A DNA stretch of 64,000 bases. It comes from Antilocapra americana. Taxonomy: Eukaryota > Chordata > Mammalia > Artiodactyla > Antilocapridae. A program made the translations under genes and the position numbers. Where the stretch lies: assembly GCA_007570785.1 (NCBI GenBank), contig ML661885.1, positions 31,007,232 through 31,071,231 on the forward strand, in the 5' to 3' direction. Shown one piece after another: positions 30,564 to 44,041 of this stretch. Positions within the stretch are counted from its first letter, which is position 1. Each line of letters begins with the position of its first letter. The notes beneath the pieces are model-generated. The model had not been told where the DNA came from. It made no database searches and worked only from the letters and a program-made list of their open reading frames with translations.

Positions 30564-33500
30564 CCATTATTTAAAAAAAAAAAAAACAGGATTCTGACAC
30601 AAAGCTCTTCAAGCAAATGAAGAAATGAATCTCAGTCTTGATTCTCTTCTAATTTTTTTCTGTGCAATTTGCTATGGCCATTGTCATAAGGCTATAACTT
30701 TTGTTCTGTAAGTTAGATATTAAATATGACTCATTCATGATATTGCTTTGGGCAGATGACTTATTCTTTCAAAGTAAGGTCAATTTTGCTAGCAATTGTA
30801 AGAAAATTAGTAAATTATGGAAGCTTTAAGGAACTGAGTGTCAAGCTGCATGTTGTTTCAATCATTTCGTTAAAAATATAGGAGAGTTAGGAAAACTATT
30901 GTGTTCAATATCACTATGCTGTATATAGGGCTTGAGATAGTGATCTTCATCTAACCTGGTGTGGGAAAACAACACAATAAGAGAAACAGCACAATACAGA
31001 AGCATAGCTCCAATAGATGATGTTAAAAAGCACCAAACCAGTTATTACACAAAGCCACATATCCTAAAACAAGAAACGTCCTCCACACACCCAAACTTCT
31101 TACTTTGCTTTTTTTTTGTGACTGTTTTCCTATTTAGTTATGACCCTGAATTTTTTTCATTTTAGATTGATTTTAATTATATAATAATATTCCCAGTGAA
31201 TGCAGTATGATTGAATGATACACAATTATACTTATTCAGTGTTTGAAAACCACATCAAGTGAGAACTGATGGTTCTGTTTATTGATTAGACTATTTTATA
31301 TATATATTCCTAGTATCTGAAAATGTAATGAGTCCAATATGAGTGAGCCAATAAATACTTTCATGATTGTTTTTCTTTTGAGTTGCACGTTTTAATAACA
31401 TTCAGTTGGAATGAAAAATCTTATAATCAACACAAAGCTGCCAGTCTCACATAGACTTTTTAGTCATCATTTTTTGGAGTAAAATACCAACTTAATTGAC
31501 TTTTGAAATTAATGATAAAATGTGTTCATCTGGTATCAATAGATCTATAGTTGAAATGTAAGCCGAATCAGGCAGACTTGGATTTGTGTGGCAAACTGAA
31601 GGAGCAGGCCATAGAATCTGATTTACATCAGGGCTGAGAACTGTACTGAAATGAAGGTACCCTGTATATGACCTAGTGAAAAGACTGATGACAGAGGGAG
31701 AGAGAAGATGCTGAGTTCAGTATAGTGATATTCTCCAGACTGTAACTTCTTCTACTGCACTGGACCTCATGCATCATATGAGGCCCTTGTGACATGTATT
31801 TGTGGAAGGGGGAAGTTGAGATAAGTGAACTAACCATGAAGAGACATAGATTTAAACTAGGACTAGGCAATTGATCTATGAATAGATATCAACTGTGAAA
31901 TCAAGATGGTCAAAATGTTTCAAATGAGGATGTATGCATATAGCACTTTAAAAATCTTTATAACTGTTTAAACTTTTTGACTATTCTTAATTATGGATTA
32001 ATGGTCATTCCTAATGCTTATTAAATTTTAAATCAAAAATCCACTTTATATATTTTTGATATAGAAATTCCTGACATTCTTCAGATTAGGGGCATGAAAG
32101 AGAAAAAGAACAGGAAGTATAAAGCAGTATTTCATAAATAATATGTAGAGATATATACCAGCTTTTTTTATTATCCAAATGGAAAGAATTATCTCAATTT
32201 AAATACTTGATTAGTTAACTAATTTGTTAATTAAAGAAATATCTTTGGCATCTTAGAAACTCAGAAGCCAGTGGTTCAGCAGATGAGATGCTTATTGGGT
32301 AAGGCTGTCCTTAGCTCATGCCTTTCTGAGCAGCAATGACTGACAGGAGATGCCATGCTCATGAGCACATGTAAGATGCCTTGGAAATATTTAGAAGGTT
32401 TATTTTGAGAGACTTCACTTCTTATATCTGAGGTTATTGGAAAGAGGCCATGACATCCTGGTTAATCCTATTATGACATCCTATCTGTAAACACAGGTGG
32501 AGAGGCTTGAAAAAAACAGATTTTCCTTAATCATTGTGGGGAAAAAATGTTCATCTCTTGGTTCTACAGAAAAAATCATATATATGTATATATAAAGCCC
32601 TAATTCTTTTTTAAAAATTCTTCATGATTATTTACATCCACAAGCTGCTGGGGCAGATAATGACTGGCCCATTTAGTTCCTCATGCCTTTTCCCCATCCT
32701 AATTTAACTGTTCCTAAACATATCAGTTGGACAAATTGCAAGGCGTTTAGAAACCTGCTCTAGAAACAGTTATAGAAAAGTCTTATACATATTTTAGAAC
32801 TCATTAATAAACAGAATTTCTCCTTACAGGTTGCCACTCAGAATTTAATGACAAACCAGCAATTAATGGAAGAGCCAACTGTTATGCAAAGTAGCTGAAC
32901 CTGAATTTTTAACAAAGGTAAAGATAGATTATGATTAATTTACCTGATTTATTGTTTTTTACCTCGCCGCACTACATGCTGTTTGTCAGAGTCTTGCTGT
33001 TCTGATTTTAGAGATGTGGGGCCTTGGTTTGTGTTTAGGAAACCCTGGAGTACTCAGCATGCTACTGAGGCCTCAAGCTCTTATCACCACAGGCAAAACT
33101 GTCAGTTCTGAGACACTGCTGAGAAGGAGACTCTCAGGAAAAAAGAAATGCAAAATAAACACTTTGTAGAGTATAGAGTGAGGTACTGCTGGAAAACTTA
33201 TTAATGAAGGATTAAACATATAGAAATAATTCTCTGAGCCCCTAAACTTTATTTACTACTCAAAAATATAGGATTAAAAATAATCATGTTGGTACAGTTT
33301 GAGAAATTATGGAAGCGTGTTTTGTGTTAGCTTAGCTAGTAAATATTCTCACATTGTTCATCTTTCCTTAATCCTCTAACATTAATATAAGCAAATAGAA
33401 TGCGCATAGTTTTAGCACTTGTATTTTTTTTATGTATGGACATTGTGATAAATATTTTTAAACTCTAAGTTGAAAGTTTACTGATTTCAACAAAAGATAA

Positions 33501-35157
33501 TTAGGAAGATGATGGAGTGATAGACGTTATTCTATAGAATAACTTTACAAATTTAAAATAAATGCTGGCATATTATTTATTTTTTGAAACTTTCATTTTA
33601 CCTGTTATTAATAGCAGGGCAAAAGAAGAAGTTATCACTAAGGGTTTGATGACTCACATTTATTACAGTCCTTGACATTCAACAATGTATGCTTACTTTT
33701 ATACGTTAACTCACTTTTTTTTTTCCCCAAAAGCTTTAATTATCAGTTAATTTCATGGGAAAACAGAAATCCAAAACTCATGATTGAGTTTTGCCATCCC
33801 TTTGGCTTTTTGTAGCAGTGTTGCTGTTGAATCAAGTAGAAGGATGGAGATAACACAAGAGTAGAAAAATGCCACAATAGGGCAAAGTTCACATATTTTC
33901 TTTTTCCTTACCTGTATTTGATATTTTCTTACCAGGCATGCTAACCTATGTGTATTTCACTCTGGAACTGAATGTCTGATACTGACATTCTCCTAAAATT
34001 GTAGCTGTCCAGCCTTCAAACCATGGTGGACAGAGGATTTAACAAGCAACTCTGGTGGGAGACCTGCCTGCATTGGTTTAATCTGCTTCTCATCCCTTCC
34101 TGTTGTTGCTGTATTCAAACTTTGGCAGATCTTATGTCCCTGGGCTGGTGCTGCTGTTTGTCCTTCTTAAATATGTTAATAGGGAGGCAAAAGCTTTCCT
34201 GTAAACTACCTTCCCCTCCTCCGTAATATGGCATCCAACTCTTCCTCATTCTGAATCGGAATGTTCCCCTTCTTTAACAACAATCCTTTCATTTCCCATT
34301 ATTTCTTTACAGTTTTTATTTGGCTTGAAGATTCACATACTTTCCTCTCCTGTGGTATCTCTTGGGTTGGGCAGGGATGAGGGATGGAAGTAAGCATCCT
34401 TGGCTATTTGTTTACTTGTTTTATCCTTTGTATGTAAGAATTGTACATTGAAATGCTGTTTTGGACATTTAAAAAGATTAGTTTTATATCATGATTATCT
34501 TACTATGTCATTAAATATTCTTTGACAGTGTTAGTTTAATGTCTTGTCCATCCCTTCTCATGTGACTTGGATTTGGCAATCTTTTCAAGGTCTCATGTAA
34601 ATTGCAATGGAGGGAACAGCTTTACCAATCAAGAGATTACTTTGATTCTCTTACTACTTGAATCTACATGTCATTTTTCAGTGATGTTATCTTCCTAGAC
34701 AAATATTGAAATTAAAATTAAAAACCCAGTTTGCTTTAAGAGTGCAGATATGCAGATGCATGAGCCAAATCCAGATATGTCTTCAGAATTTTAAACTTGA
34801 ATTATTTCAGCTCCTCCAGGAAATTTACTGTGACTTACTATCATACTTGGATATTATTCCCTTGCTCACACTGCAGTGATGATATGAAATTTCTCTTATT
34901 ACTGAATATTCTTAAGTATGTAACAGTCTGTAAGGAAACAGTTTTCTTAGCAGCCTGTTATCTCATGAGTTAATAACCATGTTTTATTCAAACAGGTATC
35001 ATCAGAGACTGGGACATTACAGGCATATACTTTATATTTGTAGAATTACTGGAACTGATTTCTACACCTAACACATTAGGAATCTAAACAGTTTAATCTT
35101 GGTAGCATCAGCTTCATTATATACAATACCATTAAACTTTCTTCCAAATGTGTTATA
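30564..35157. other. 4.6 kb of unassigned, probably unique sequence
   Basis: The longest stretch without a repeat I can name. Frames are all under 70 codons (30959-31165, 31673-31870, 34023-34226) and none shows a domain, a signal peptide with a credible start, or flanking splice sites I would trust. T-rich and A-rich runs are scattered through it. This is where a conserved noncoding element or an exon of an unknown transcript could hide, but the bare sequence does not show one. Confidence 0.4.
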
Positions 35158-35585
35158 TCAGTCAGCGTCCTAACAGAATTACAGAGATATATTCATTCAG
35201 AATTATAGAGATAATTCAATGAAGATATTATTTACAGAGTTGTGGAAAGGGTTAGACAACAAACTATTGAGTAAACTGAGAATTAGCTTTAGCCAGAAGT
35301 CATTTCTTCCCTAGTCCTAAAAAGACAGTAGGGATAATAGAAAAATTCTGTCTCTGGATGCAAGTGTAGATGGAACCATGGAAGAGGGAACACAACAAAT
35401 CTACCACTAAGGTCCAAGGTGAATAAACATCACAATATATTTTCGTTCCTGACCTCAAGTCTTTTCTGCTGATGCATCCCTTGTTAATTCAGCCAGAAGC
35501 TGGAGGGTAATGGCTCCCAGTGATGCACGCTATAAAGATTATCTTCCTGGGGCACAGAATAAAGTAGAGAAGGCAAAAATTGTGA
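35158..35585. repeat. Possible old mammalian interspersed repeat
   Basis: 'atcagtcagcgtcctaacag' (35158) and 'agccagaagctggagggtaa' with 'cctggggcacagaataaagt' (35492-35567) look like two ends of a widespread old repeat that I cannot name. Divergence is high. Could also be unique DNA. Confidence 0.3.
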
Positions 35586-36184
35586 ATTAAGTGGGAAAAA
35601 AATTATAGTTATTGTGGAAGAAATAAACTCAATATTATTTATGAAGAATTATTGAAAATGTGATATAAAATTATATGTGTTATTGAATGTACTTACATAT
35701 ATATATGTGTGTGTGTTTGTGTATATATGTGTTTATACACACATATATAGAAAGAAATTGAAAGCCGATGCAAGTAAACAAGGAGGCTTACGGCCCAACA
35801 GTGTTGTTGATATTTTTTCACATATAAAAAGCATTTCTTTCGGAATGATTTAAATTTATATCTATTATCATCACCATCATCATTATTATTAGGATAACAA
35901 GAATAGTACCAACTCTTTAATTTTAATGAATATTTTAAAGTGTTTATATCTATGACCAACAGTCACTCTATATTTTTATTTTGACCTATTGTTTACAGAA
36001 AAATTGCAAAATAGCAATTTTTACTTTTTGTAAATTGAAATTATTAACCTTTATTGACTTTCCCACATAAATATTAAGTCTTATATAATTTATCTTGTAA
36101 GTTTACATGACAAGGATTACATCAGACATCATCATGAATCATCTTAAAAGCTTTAGGTCTTTGTAAATTTATGGACATTGGACA
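35586..36184. other. Unassigned AT-rich sequence with a TG/TA stretch
   Basis: Includes alternating TA and TG at 35695-35752 and a short (CAT)n at 35872-35892. No gene seen. Confidence 0.4.
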
Positions 36185-36402
36185 TCAGTCAGTCAGTCAA
36201 TCAGTCATGTCCAACTCTTTGTGACTCCATGGACTGTATCCCACCAGGCTCCTGTCCATGGAATTTTCCAGGCAAGAATACTGGAGCGGGTTATTATTTC
36301 CTACTCCAGGGAGTCTTCCCTACCTAGAAATCAAACCTGCAGATCATGTTTCCTGAATTGGCAGACAGATTATTTACCATTACCACCACCTGGGAAGTCG
36401 AA
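36185..36402 (-). mobile_element. Bov-tA SINE, diverged
   Basis: Antisense: short (GTCA)n at 36187-36209, 'catgtccaactctttgtgac', 'ggcaagaatactggagcggg' and 'ccacctgggaagtc' at the right end. Confidence 0.93.
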
Positions 36403-37409
36403 TTGACTTTTAATGACTTGTGTATACTTCAACAAGAAACAACAGACAAATTATTTTCAGCATGATTACATCATATTAATGTTGCTAGCTTCATACTTAG
36501 ACCCAGTAGTTCCACGAAAGGGAGCAGTGCTTTTATCTCTCTGTTTTTTGTAGGTCTGTTTGCCTCTGACTTTATTGTCTAAGAGTTTCTCAACACCTGG
36601 GAAGTTTGAAAATTGTTTGCAACCCAAGAAGTACTCCAAGGGTTAAATAAATAATTGCTTAATATAGCTTATCTTCCTCTGCCTCTACACATTGAAATTT
36701 TCTCATTAGACTTATTAGATTAGTACGCCTATCCTGAGACCAGTATTGTGGCTAAGAGAATAAGTTGTCTACTTGATTGACATGACTTTACCTTTATGGG
36801 GGAAAGGATATTCCACGGTGACTTTCAACCATAGGGAATGAAGGATTGCAGGTAAGGAAAATACATCAATCCTGCTTAAGAAGACTGGAGTGTTGATATC
36901 AAAGATAGCATAGGGGAAAGTTTCAAGAGCAGAGGAAAGCCATTAGTACTATAATTCAAAATGGTCAATAGTCAGATGATTCAATGGCAGGAGAGATTAA
37001 GGGTAACTCACGAAATGGAGAGGAAACACGTTATGTTTTGTATACAAAAGTCTTATATATAATGAATGGAATAACACTTTAAATCTTTCAGAGCGAAGCT
37101 CACTCTTCCTTCTGATATTTTCTTTCATATAAAAAGTTCACTCAGCCTTCAGGAATTTTTTTTTAATGTATGCATGTGCATGAGTGTATGTATGTACATA
37201 CAAGCTAACATAAGTATAAGCTAACCTAAATCAACATAGTATAAATATAGACAGATCAGCATGGAATGGGATTATGGCTTTTTTAAGCCTCCAATAGTAT
37301 CTAGCACATAGAAGATACTCAATAATTTTTTAGTAGAGCATTCTTGAATAAATAAATCAATAAGACAAATGTTCCGTATATGACCATGAACTGCAAAGAT
37401 TGTTTCCAG
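36403..37409. other. Unassigned sequence
   Basis: No supported gene or repeat. Confidence 0.4.
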
Positions 37410-37420
37410 TGTATTCATTC

Positions 37421-38700
37421 TTTTTTTTTTTTTAATTTTCTTTACTTTATTGTGTTGGTTTTGCCATACATTGACATGAAACCGCCATGGGTTTATATAT
37501 GCTCCCCCTCCAGAACCCCCCTCTCTCCTCCCTCCTGATTCCCTCCCCCTGGGTCATCTCAGTGCACCAGCCCCGCGCATCAGCCCTAGGCTGGCGATTG
37601 ATTTCACATATGATAATTAACATGTTTCAATGCCATTCTCCCATATCATCCCACCCTTGCCTTCTTCCACAGAGTCCACGAGTCTGTTCTATACATCTGC
37701 CTTCCTTTTGCTGTCTCGCATGCAGGGTTCTCATTACCATCTTTGTAAATTCCATATATATGTGTTAGTATACTGTATTGTTGTTTTTCCTTCTGGCTTA
37801 CTTCACTCTGGATAACAGGCTCCAGTTCCGTCCACCTGAGTAGAACTGCTTCAAATGAATTTTTTTTTTTAATGCTGAGTAATATTCCATTGTGTATATG
37901 TACCACAGCTTTCTTATCCATTCGTCAATTGATGGGCATCTAGGTTGCTTCCATGTCCTGGCTATTGTAAACAATGCGGCGATGAACGTTGGGGTACACG
38001 TGGCTCTTTCAATTCTGGTTTCCTCGGTGTGGATGCCCAGCAGTGGGATTGCTAGGTCATATGGCAGTTCTATTTGCAGTTTTTAAAGGAATCTCCACAC
38101 TGTTTTCCATAGTGGCTGTACTAGTTTGCATTCCCACCAACAATGTAAGAGGGTTCCCCCTTCTCCACATCCTCTCCAGCATTCATTGCCTGCAGATTTT
38201 TGGATTTCAGCCATTCTGACTGGTGTAACGTGATACCTCATTGTGGTTTTGATTTGCATTTCTCTGATAATGAGTGATGTTGAGCATCTTTTCATGTGTT
38301 TGTTAGCCATTTTGATGTCTTCTTTGGAGAAATGTGTGTTAAGTTCTTTGGCCCACTTTTTGATTGGGTCGTTTATTTTTCTAGAATGGAGCTGCAGGAG
38401 TTGCTTGTATATTTTTTAGATTAATTGCTTGTCCGTTGCTTCATTGACTATTATTTTCTCCCATTCTGAAGGCTGTCTTTTCACCTTGCTTTTAGTTTCC
38501 TTTGTTGTGCAGAAGCTTTTAATTTTAATTAGGTCCCATTTGTTTATTCGTGCTTTTATTTCTGATATTCTGGGAGGTGGGTCATAGGATCCTGCTTTGG
38601 TTTATGTCAGAGAGTGTTTTGCCTATGTTATCCTCTAGGAGTTTTATAGTTTCTGGTCTTATGATTAGATCTTTGATCCATTTTGTGTTTATTTTTGTAT
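37421..38700 (-). mobile_element. Young L1 (bovine type), 5'-truncated, antisense
   Basis: Left edge is the poly-A tail as a T-run (37421-37433), followed by the complement of the 3' UTR (pyrimidine-rich, 37500-37555) and about 1.1 kb of ORF2. Minus frames 37646-37921 and 38083-38310 preserve ORF2 blocks ([19 protein letters not shown]). Direct repeats tgtattcatt at 37410-37419 and 38696-38705 form a 10-bp target-site duplication. No inversion here, so this copy gives the reference order for the twin-primed L1 at 18843. Confidence 0.95.
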
Positions 38701-38705
38701 TCATT

Positions 38706-40805
38706 GTTATATGAAATAGCTTCTTATATGTTATAAAACTTTTTTTTAAGATGCTAACTCCCAAAAGGTGATAAACTTTAAAATTATTCTTTCTAATTGT
38801 TTTCTCATTTCTCTTTATTCATTTTTAAAATGAAATTTAAAATATTTTACATGTTAAAGTATTAATACAAGATCAAAAGCAAGACTTAAAACATATTGTA
38901 CTCTCTTTTAATTATATTTTTTTCTCTTTCTATTCTTCTTATCTCTTTTACTTGTGATAGGTGAAACCAATTCTTATTTTAACTTTTTTTTTAGTGCTAA
39001 TATATTCAGAATGAACTAGATCAGCTTCATTTTACCAAACACATTCACAATCATTCATTTTATATAAGTACATTTTGATGATTATTTCACCACCCTAAAT
39101 TATTTTGTACAGACACGAAACACAACTGCTTAACTTAACGTTTCCATCTTTACTAAAATATTTGGTAGCTATGACGGGATACAATCTGCTTTGTTCCACA
39201 TACTGTATCTAAGATGTGCTGATGTTACATGAAGTTTCTAATGTTCTAATTTCTGATGCATGTATTTTACATGAACTCTCAGGCATAGGTCAGTAGACAT
39301 GAGTATGAGGTAATGAAATAAATTGAAAATGATATAGTTTCTCTATACTGGGTAGGACAAAACCATCATTTTATAGCTTTCAGTGGATGGGTCATATAAA
39401 TCAGACCACACATTAAAATGCCAAGTTTCTGCTATCAAATCATTCAGTAGAATTTAAATACTTAATTTCATTGGATGGACATGTGACCATCTTACCCTGA
39501 AAGATATTTCTCGCAACTGCAAACAATTCAAAAAAGAAAAATTCCTTGTTTAAAATTAAATTTCCTATGACTACATTTATAGAAGTATTATTTTCATTTT
39601 GTTCATTAGATATGTTTATGATGCAAAAAAAATATGCATCCAGTTTTCTTTAGAGGATGGAGGAAAAGAGGTCATTTCTCTATTCTGAAAATTTTGCCCT
39701 CTTGCTATCCTATTCCTTAAAAATACAATATTTTGAGTCTCTATGTTCAGGATATAAATCTGTCACTAATACACATACGACAAGTGCATAGCTTCTGATG
39801 TGACCTTTTTCTAAAGAAACCATTCCCAGACACTGTCTGTCAGGCATCCTGTCTCAGCAGTCTCAAGATATGAACTCAGTTGTCAAAAGGCTTTATTGTG
39901 GGAAACTTTGCAGATTGTTCTCATCAGTCTTAAGGCATTTCAAAGCCTACACAACTGTAAATTTGTTTTATCTGCTCTTTTCTCCCCCAGTAAAGATTAG
40001 CTGAGGTCTAGGAAGTATTATGAGCCTGATACAGCTTTGAGTGCTTTTATGTTGAACTTGGAATGAATCCAAATATATCTATTTTTAGCTTATCAACTTA
40101 AAGTATCACAAAACAACTGAAGTGATTCAAAAATCCTCAACCATCTTTAGGACTAAAGCACTCATTCTTGCAGTTCTTGAGAGTACAGACTCTCAGCTGA
40201 GTCTCTGATGAAATTTACTCAAACTACCTTAGCAAGATTATGTGTCCTTCTGGAAATGCAACCCATGTCCAATGACTGGCCATCAGAGGAGTGGTAGATG
40301 GGTTGAGGCTCCGTCCATTCACAACAGTGCTTAAGGGTAATCTTAGCTCTAGCAGGGTTGTCTGAGATCTCTGCATTAGCATGCAGTTCTAATTATCCCT
40401 GTTTTGTCCTGTTTTTATTACTGTTTCATAGATATTATACCTGAAAGCAATAAGCTTCTTGCATATCTATGCATCAGAGACTATTTCCCAGAGAGGCTGA
40501 CAAGCAGCACGACTTATTTAATGTAAGATACAACTTTTTTAATGTAAGCACAACTTATTTAATGCAATTCTGCTGCTTCACAAAACCTTGAAATTAATGA
40601 AGACAATTTTCCATCAGTGGTTTCAGTATATGAGATTATAGTGGACAACATGAAATTTGGGGACCAATTTTGGGTGGTATTATCAGAGGAACTAAGTACA
40701 TTTTTCCTTGATTCACTTTTAAATTATTATTCTAAGCTTTAAATTCAAAGTAAAGAATTAATTTTGAGGCTTTTTCTTTATAATTGATTAATCCACTTCT
40801 ACATA
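38706..40805. other. Unassigned AT-rich sequence
   Basis: About 2.1 kb, no frame above about 60 codons and no repeat that I recognise. Confidence 0.42.
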
Positions 40806-40807
40806 TG

Positions 40808-42030
40808 TGTTCATGGGGTTCTCAAGGCAAGAATACTGAAGTGGTTTGCCATTCCCTTCTCCAGTGGACCACGTTTTGTCAGAACTCTCCGCTATGACCC
40901 ATCCATCTTGGGTGACCCTACATGGCATGGATCATAGTTTCAATGAGTTAGACAAGGCTGTGATCCATATGGTCATTTTGGTTAGTTTTCTGTAATTGTG
41001 GTTTTCATTCTGTCTGCCCTCTAATGAATAAGGATAAGAGGCTTGCAGAAGCTTCTTGATGGGAGAGATTGACTGTGGGGAAAACTGGGTCTTGTTCTGA
41101 TGGTTGGGGCCATGCTTAGTAAATGTTTAATCTCATTTTCTGTTGGTGGATGGGGCTGTGTTCCCTCCCTGTTGTTTGGCATGAGGCCAAACTATGGTAG
41201 GGGTAATGAAGGTAATGGTGACCTCCTTCAAAAGGACTTGTGCCCTGTTATATTCAGTGCCCCTGACCCTGTGGCAGGCCACTGTCGACCCGTGCCTCTG
41301 CCAGAGACTCCTCCTGGACACTCACAGGCAAGTCTGGCTCAGTTTCTTGTGGGGAAACTGTTCCTTTCTCCTGGCTCGTGGTACACACAAGGTTTTGTTT
41401 GTGCCCTCCAAGTGTCCATTTCCCCAGTCCTGTGGAAGTTCTATAATCAAGTCCCACTGGCCTCCAAAATCTCAGATTCTCTGAAGGTTCTCAGTCCCTT
41501 TGCTGGATCCCCAGGTCGGGCATCTGTTGTGGGTCCTAGAACTTTCTTAACAGTGCAAGAATTTCTTTCGTATAATTGTTCTGCAGTTTGTGGGTCATCT
41601 GCTCAGTGGCTCTGTGGTGGGGCTAATGGCAACCTCCTCCAAGGAGGCTTATGTCACACACTGCATGACCCAGGTCTGCTGCAGCCAGAGCCCTTGTCGC
41701 TGCAGCAGGCCACTGCTGACCCATGCCTACACAAGAGACACTCAACACTCAAAGGTAGGTCTGGCTCAGTCCCTGTGGGGTCTCTAGGTGCTGGGGCACA
41801 CAAGGTTTTGTTTGAGATCTCCAAACATCTCTGGTGGGTATTGGGTTTTATTATAACACAATTTTTCCCCTCCTACCATCTTTTTGGGGCCTCTCCTTTG
41901 CCTTTGGATGTCTGGTATCTTTTTTTGGTGGGATCCGACATTCTCCTGTCGATGGTTGTTCAGCAATGATTTTCAATTTTGGAGCTCTCACAAGAGAAGA
42001 TGAGTCCCTCTACTCCACCATCTAGTTTAG
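40808..42030. mobile_element. GC-richer ruminant interspersed repeat with internal duplication
   Basis: Left end (40811-40866) shares text with antisense Bov-tA ('ggcaagaatactgaagtgg', 'ccattcccttctccagtgg'). It then leaves it: 'cacgttttgtcagaactctc', 'gttagacaaggctgtgatcc' (40947). From 41180 two related units follow about 410-430 bp apart: unit A about 41180-41425 and unit B about 41595-41835. Both contain '..aatggy.acctcctyc..', '..caggccactg..gaccc', 'tctggctcagt' and 'cacacaaggttttgtttg'. It ends near 'gtcgatggttgttcagcaat' and a C/T-rich stretch at 42003-42023. I recognise the arrangement as a repeated ruminant sequence but cannot assign its class. A 289-codon frame (41100-41969) spans it; I do not regard it as a gene. 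Confidence 0.55.
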
Positions 42031-42051
42031 TATGGATCAGGGGGACTTGTG

Positions 42052-42849
42052 ACAATAGCAGTACCTCACATATGCAAATGATACCATCTGTATGGCAGAA
42101 AACAAAGAGGAACTAAAGAACCTCTTGATGAAAGTAAAGAGAAGAATGAAAATATTGGCTTAAAGCTCAACATTCAAAAAATTAAGATCATGGCATCCAG
42201 TCCCATCATTTCATGGCAAATAGATGGGGAAACAATAGAAAAAGTGACAGACTTTATTTTCTTGGACTCCAAAATCACTGTACATGTTGACTGCATCCAT
42301 GAAATTAAAAGTCACTTGCTCCTTGGAAGAAAAGATATGACCAACCTAGAGGTGCATATTAAAAGGCAGAGACATTACTTTGCCAACAAAGGTCTGTCTA
42401 GAGAAAGCTATGGTTTTTCCAGTAATCATGTATGTATGTGAGAGTTGGACCATAAAGAAAGCTGAGGGCCGAATAATTGATATTTTGAACTATGGTGTTG
42501 CAAAAGACTCTTAAGGGTCCCTTGGACTGCAAGGAGATCCAACCAATCAATGATAAAGGCAATCCGTTTACAATATTCGTTAGAGGACTGATGCTGAAGC
42601 TCCAGTACTTTGACCACCTGATGCAAAGAACTGAGTCATTGGAATAGACCCTGCTACTGGACAAGGTTGAAGGTAGGAGGAGAAGGGGAAGACAGAGGAA
42701 GAGATGGTTGGATGGCATTACTGACTCAATGGACATGAGTTTGAGCAAGCTCCAGGGGTTGGTGATGGACATGTAAGCCTGGTGTGCTGCAGTCCATGGA
42801 GCTGCAAATAGTCAGGCTCAACTGAGTGACCCAACTAACTGAACTGATG
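42052..42849 (+). mobile_element. BovB LINE, 3' part
   Basis: Starts at the RT catalytic neighbourhood ('cacatatgcaaatgatacc', where the usual Tyr-Ala-Asp-Asp reads as YAND), runs through 'aaagctcaacattcaaaaa' (42159) and ends 'ccaactaactgaactgatg'. Frameshifted ORF with 83 codons open at 42190-42441. The minus-strand frames 42398-42772 and 42426-42626 are complement artefacts. A short TG microsatellite follows at 42848-42870. Confidence 0.93.
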
Positions 42850-42870
42850 TGTGTGTGTTTATGTGTGTGT

Positions 42871-43943
42871 GTCTGGAGGTGGGAAATTAGGTTTAAAATA
42901 ACAGCTTCTAAATCGTACAAGCATTAAACTCAATAATGGCATCCATTTTAGCATGTGCCTAAATGGCATTCCTTTCATTTTACTGATTTAAAAATTTTTT
43001 TAAGTTAAATAGAAGTTTAAAAATATTTGGAGGCTTAGTGTCTCCTTTTCCTTGGTTTAGTTGAGAGCATTTTCCTTATCTGTTCTGTGTTTCTTATTCT
43101 GAAGGCTTCCTTCAAATTTTAACAAATTGGCTCCTGGAAGGTACTAATTTACCATTCCATCAGCATTGTAGGAGAGGGGTCATTTTACAATGTTAACTAT
43201 TTGCCATATTATCTTACTTTTTCTTTGTTAGTACAATGGATGCAATACATCTTATTATTTACCTGTCTAAAAGTAACTATTCAAATTGAAAATATTTGTA
43301 CACTGACCTTTAACAAAATGATAGAATGACCCATGGGCTCCTGCCACAATATAAATTAACATAAAAATCACTCCTAAAACTATACCTTGGTTAGCATCTC
43401 ATAGTTGCTCAAGGGAGGGCAAATCAATCCCAAATCCAAAATTTGATTCAGATATTGAAATAGATGATGCAACTCAAGTAACAAGAGGTATAAAAAGATT
43501 TATTACTATTATTATTAAGTTTTCTTAGCACAATAAGGCAGCCTTACACCAAAGTACAAAAATGGCTTATTTGAGCAAGGAAAGATAACCGACTGGGAAT
43601 TGCAGTGACTTCCAGTAATGTTCCCACTTATGGTCCTAGATTTTGTGTAGTTTGAACTTTCACCAGAGCTAATGGAGGGAGCCAGTGGATTTTAATATGG
43701 ACTTGCTAAGGTTTGGGGCAAGAGGTGTATAAAGAAGTCTTAGTCTTGCAAGATGTCAGCAGTCACATATCAAAAATGAAATCAGCTTCTTTATTACAGA
43801 AAATGAAATAACAAATGCTAGAAATAGAAAAGGAACTCAGAACCTAGGTGAAAAAAAGAAACTGGCATCCTGACAAGAGTCTGGGTTTATAAAACACAGA
43901 ATCTGATTGACTAAGGCATTGGGATGACTTTATATCCGTAGCT
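42871..43943. other. Unassigned sequence, possible LTR-like part
   Basis: No gene seen. A block around 43430-43760 ('gaggtataaaaagattta', 'gtttggggcaagaggtgtat') has an LTR-like feel with a TTTATT on the + strand, but I found no convincing ends. Confidence 0.3.
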
Positions 43944-43968
43944 AAAAAAAAAAAAAAAAAAAAAAAAA
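43944..43968 (+). repeat. (A)25 homopolymer
   Basis: Twenty-five A in a row. It could be the tail of a retrocopy ending at 43943, but the upstream sequence is not one I recognise. Confidence 0.9.
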
Positions 43969-44041
43969 TTGAAGAGGAGTGGCATTCCTAAAACTAGAAA
44001 TGTTGTCCTACAACTTTAAAAAGAAATTAGCATACACTTAT

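Noticed and set aside
41100..41969. 289-codon plus-strand frame, the longest in the window without N
   Set aside because: It lies wholly inside a repeat-like block with internal duplication. Frames are open in several phases and on both strands, there is no recognisable domain, and no promoter or splice context.
43430..43760. LTR-like block upstream of the A25 run
   Set aside because: No convincing TG..CA borders or flanking duplication, so left as unassigned.
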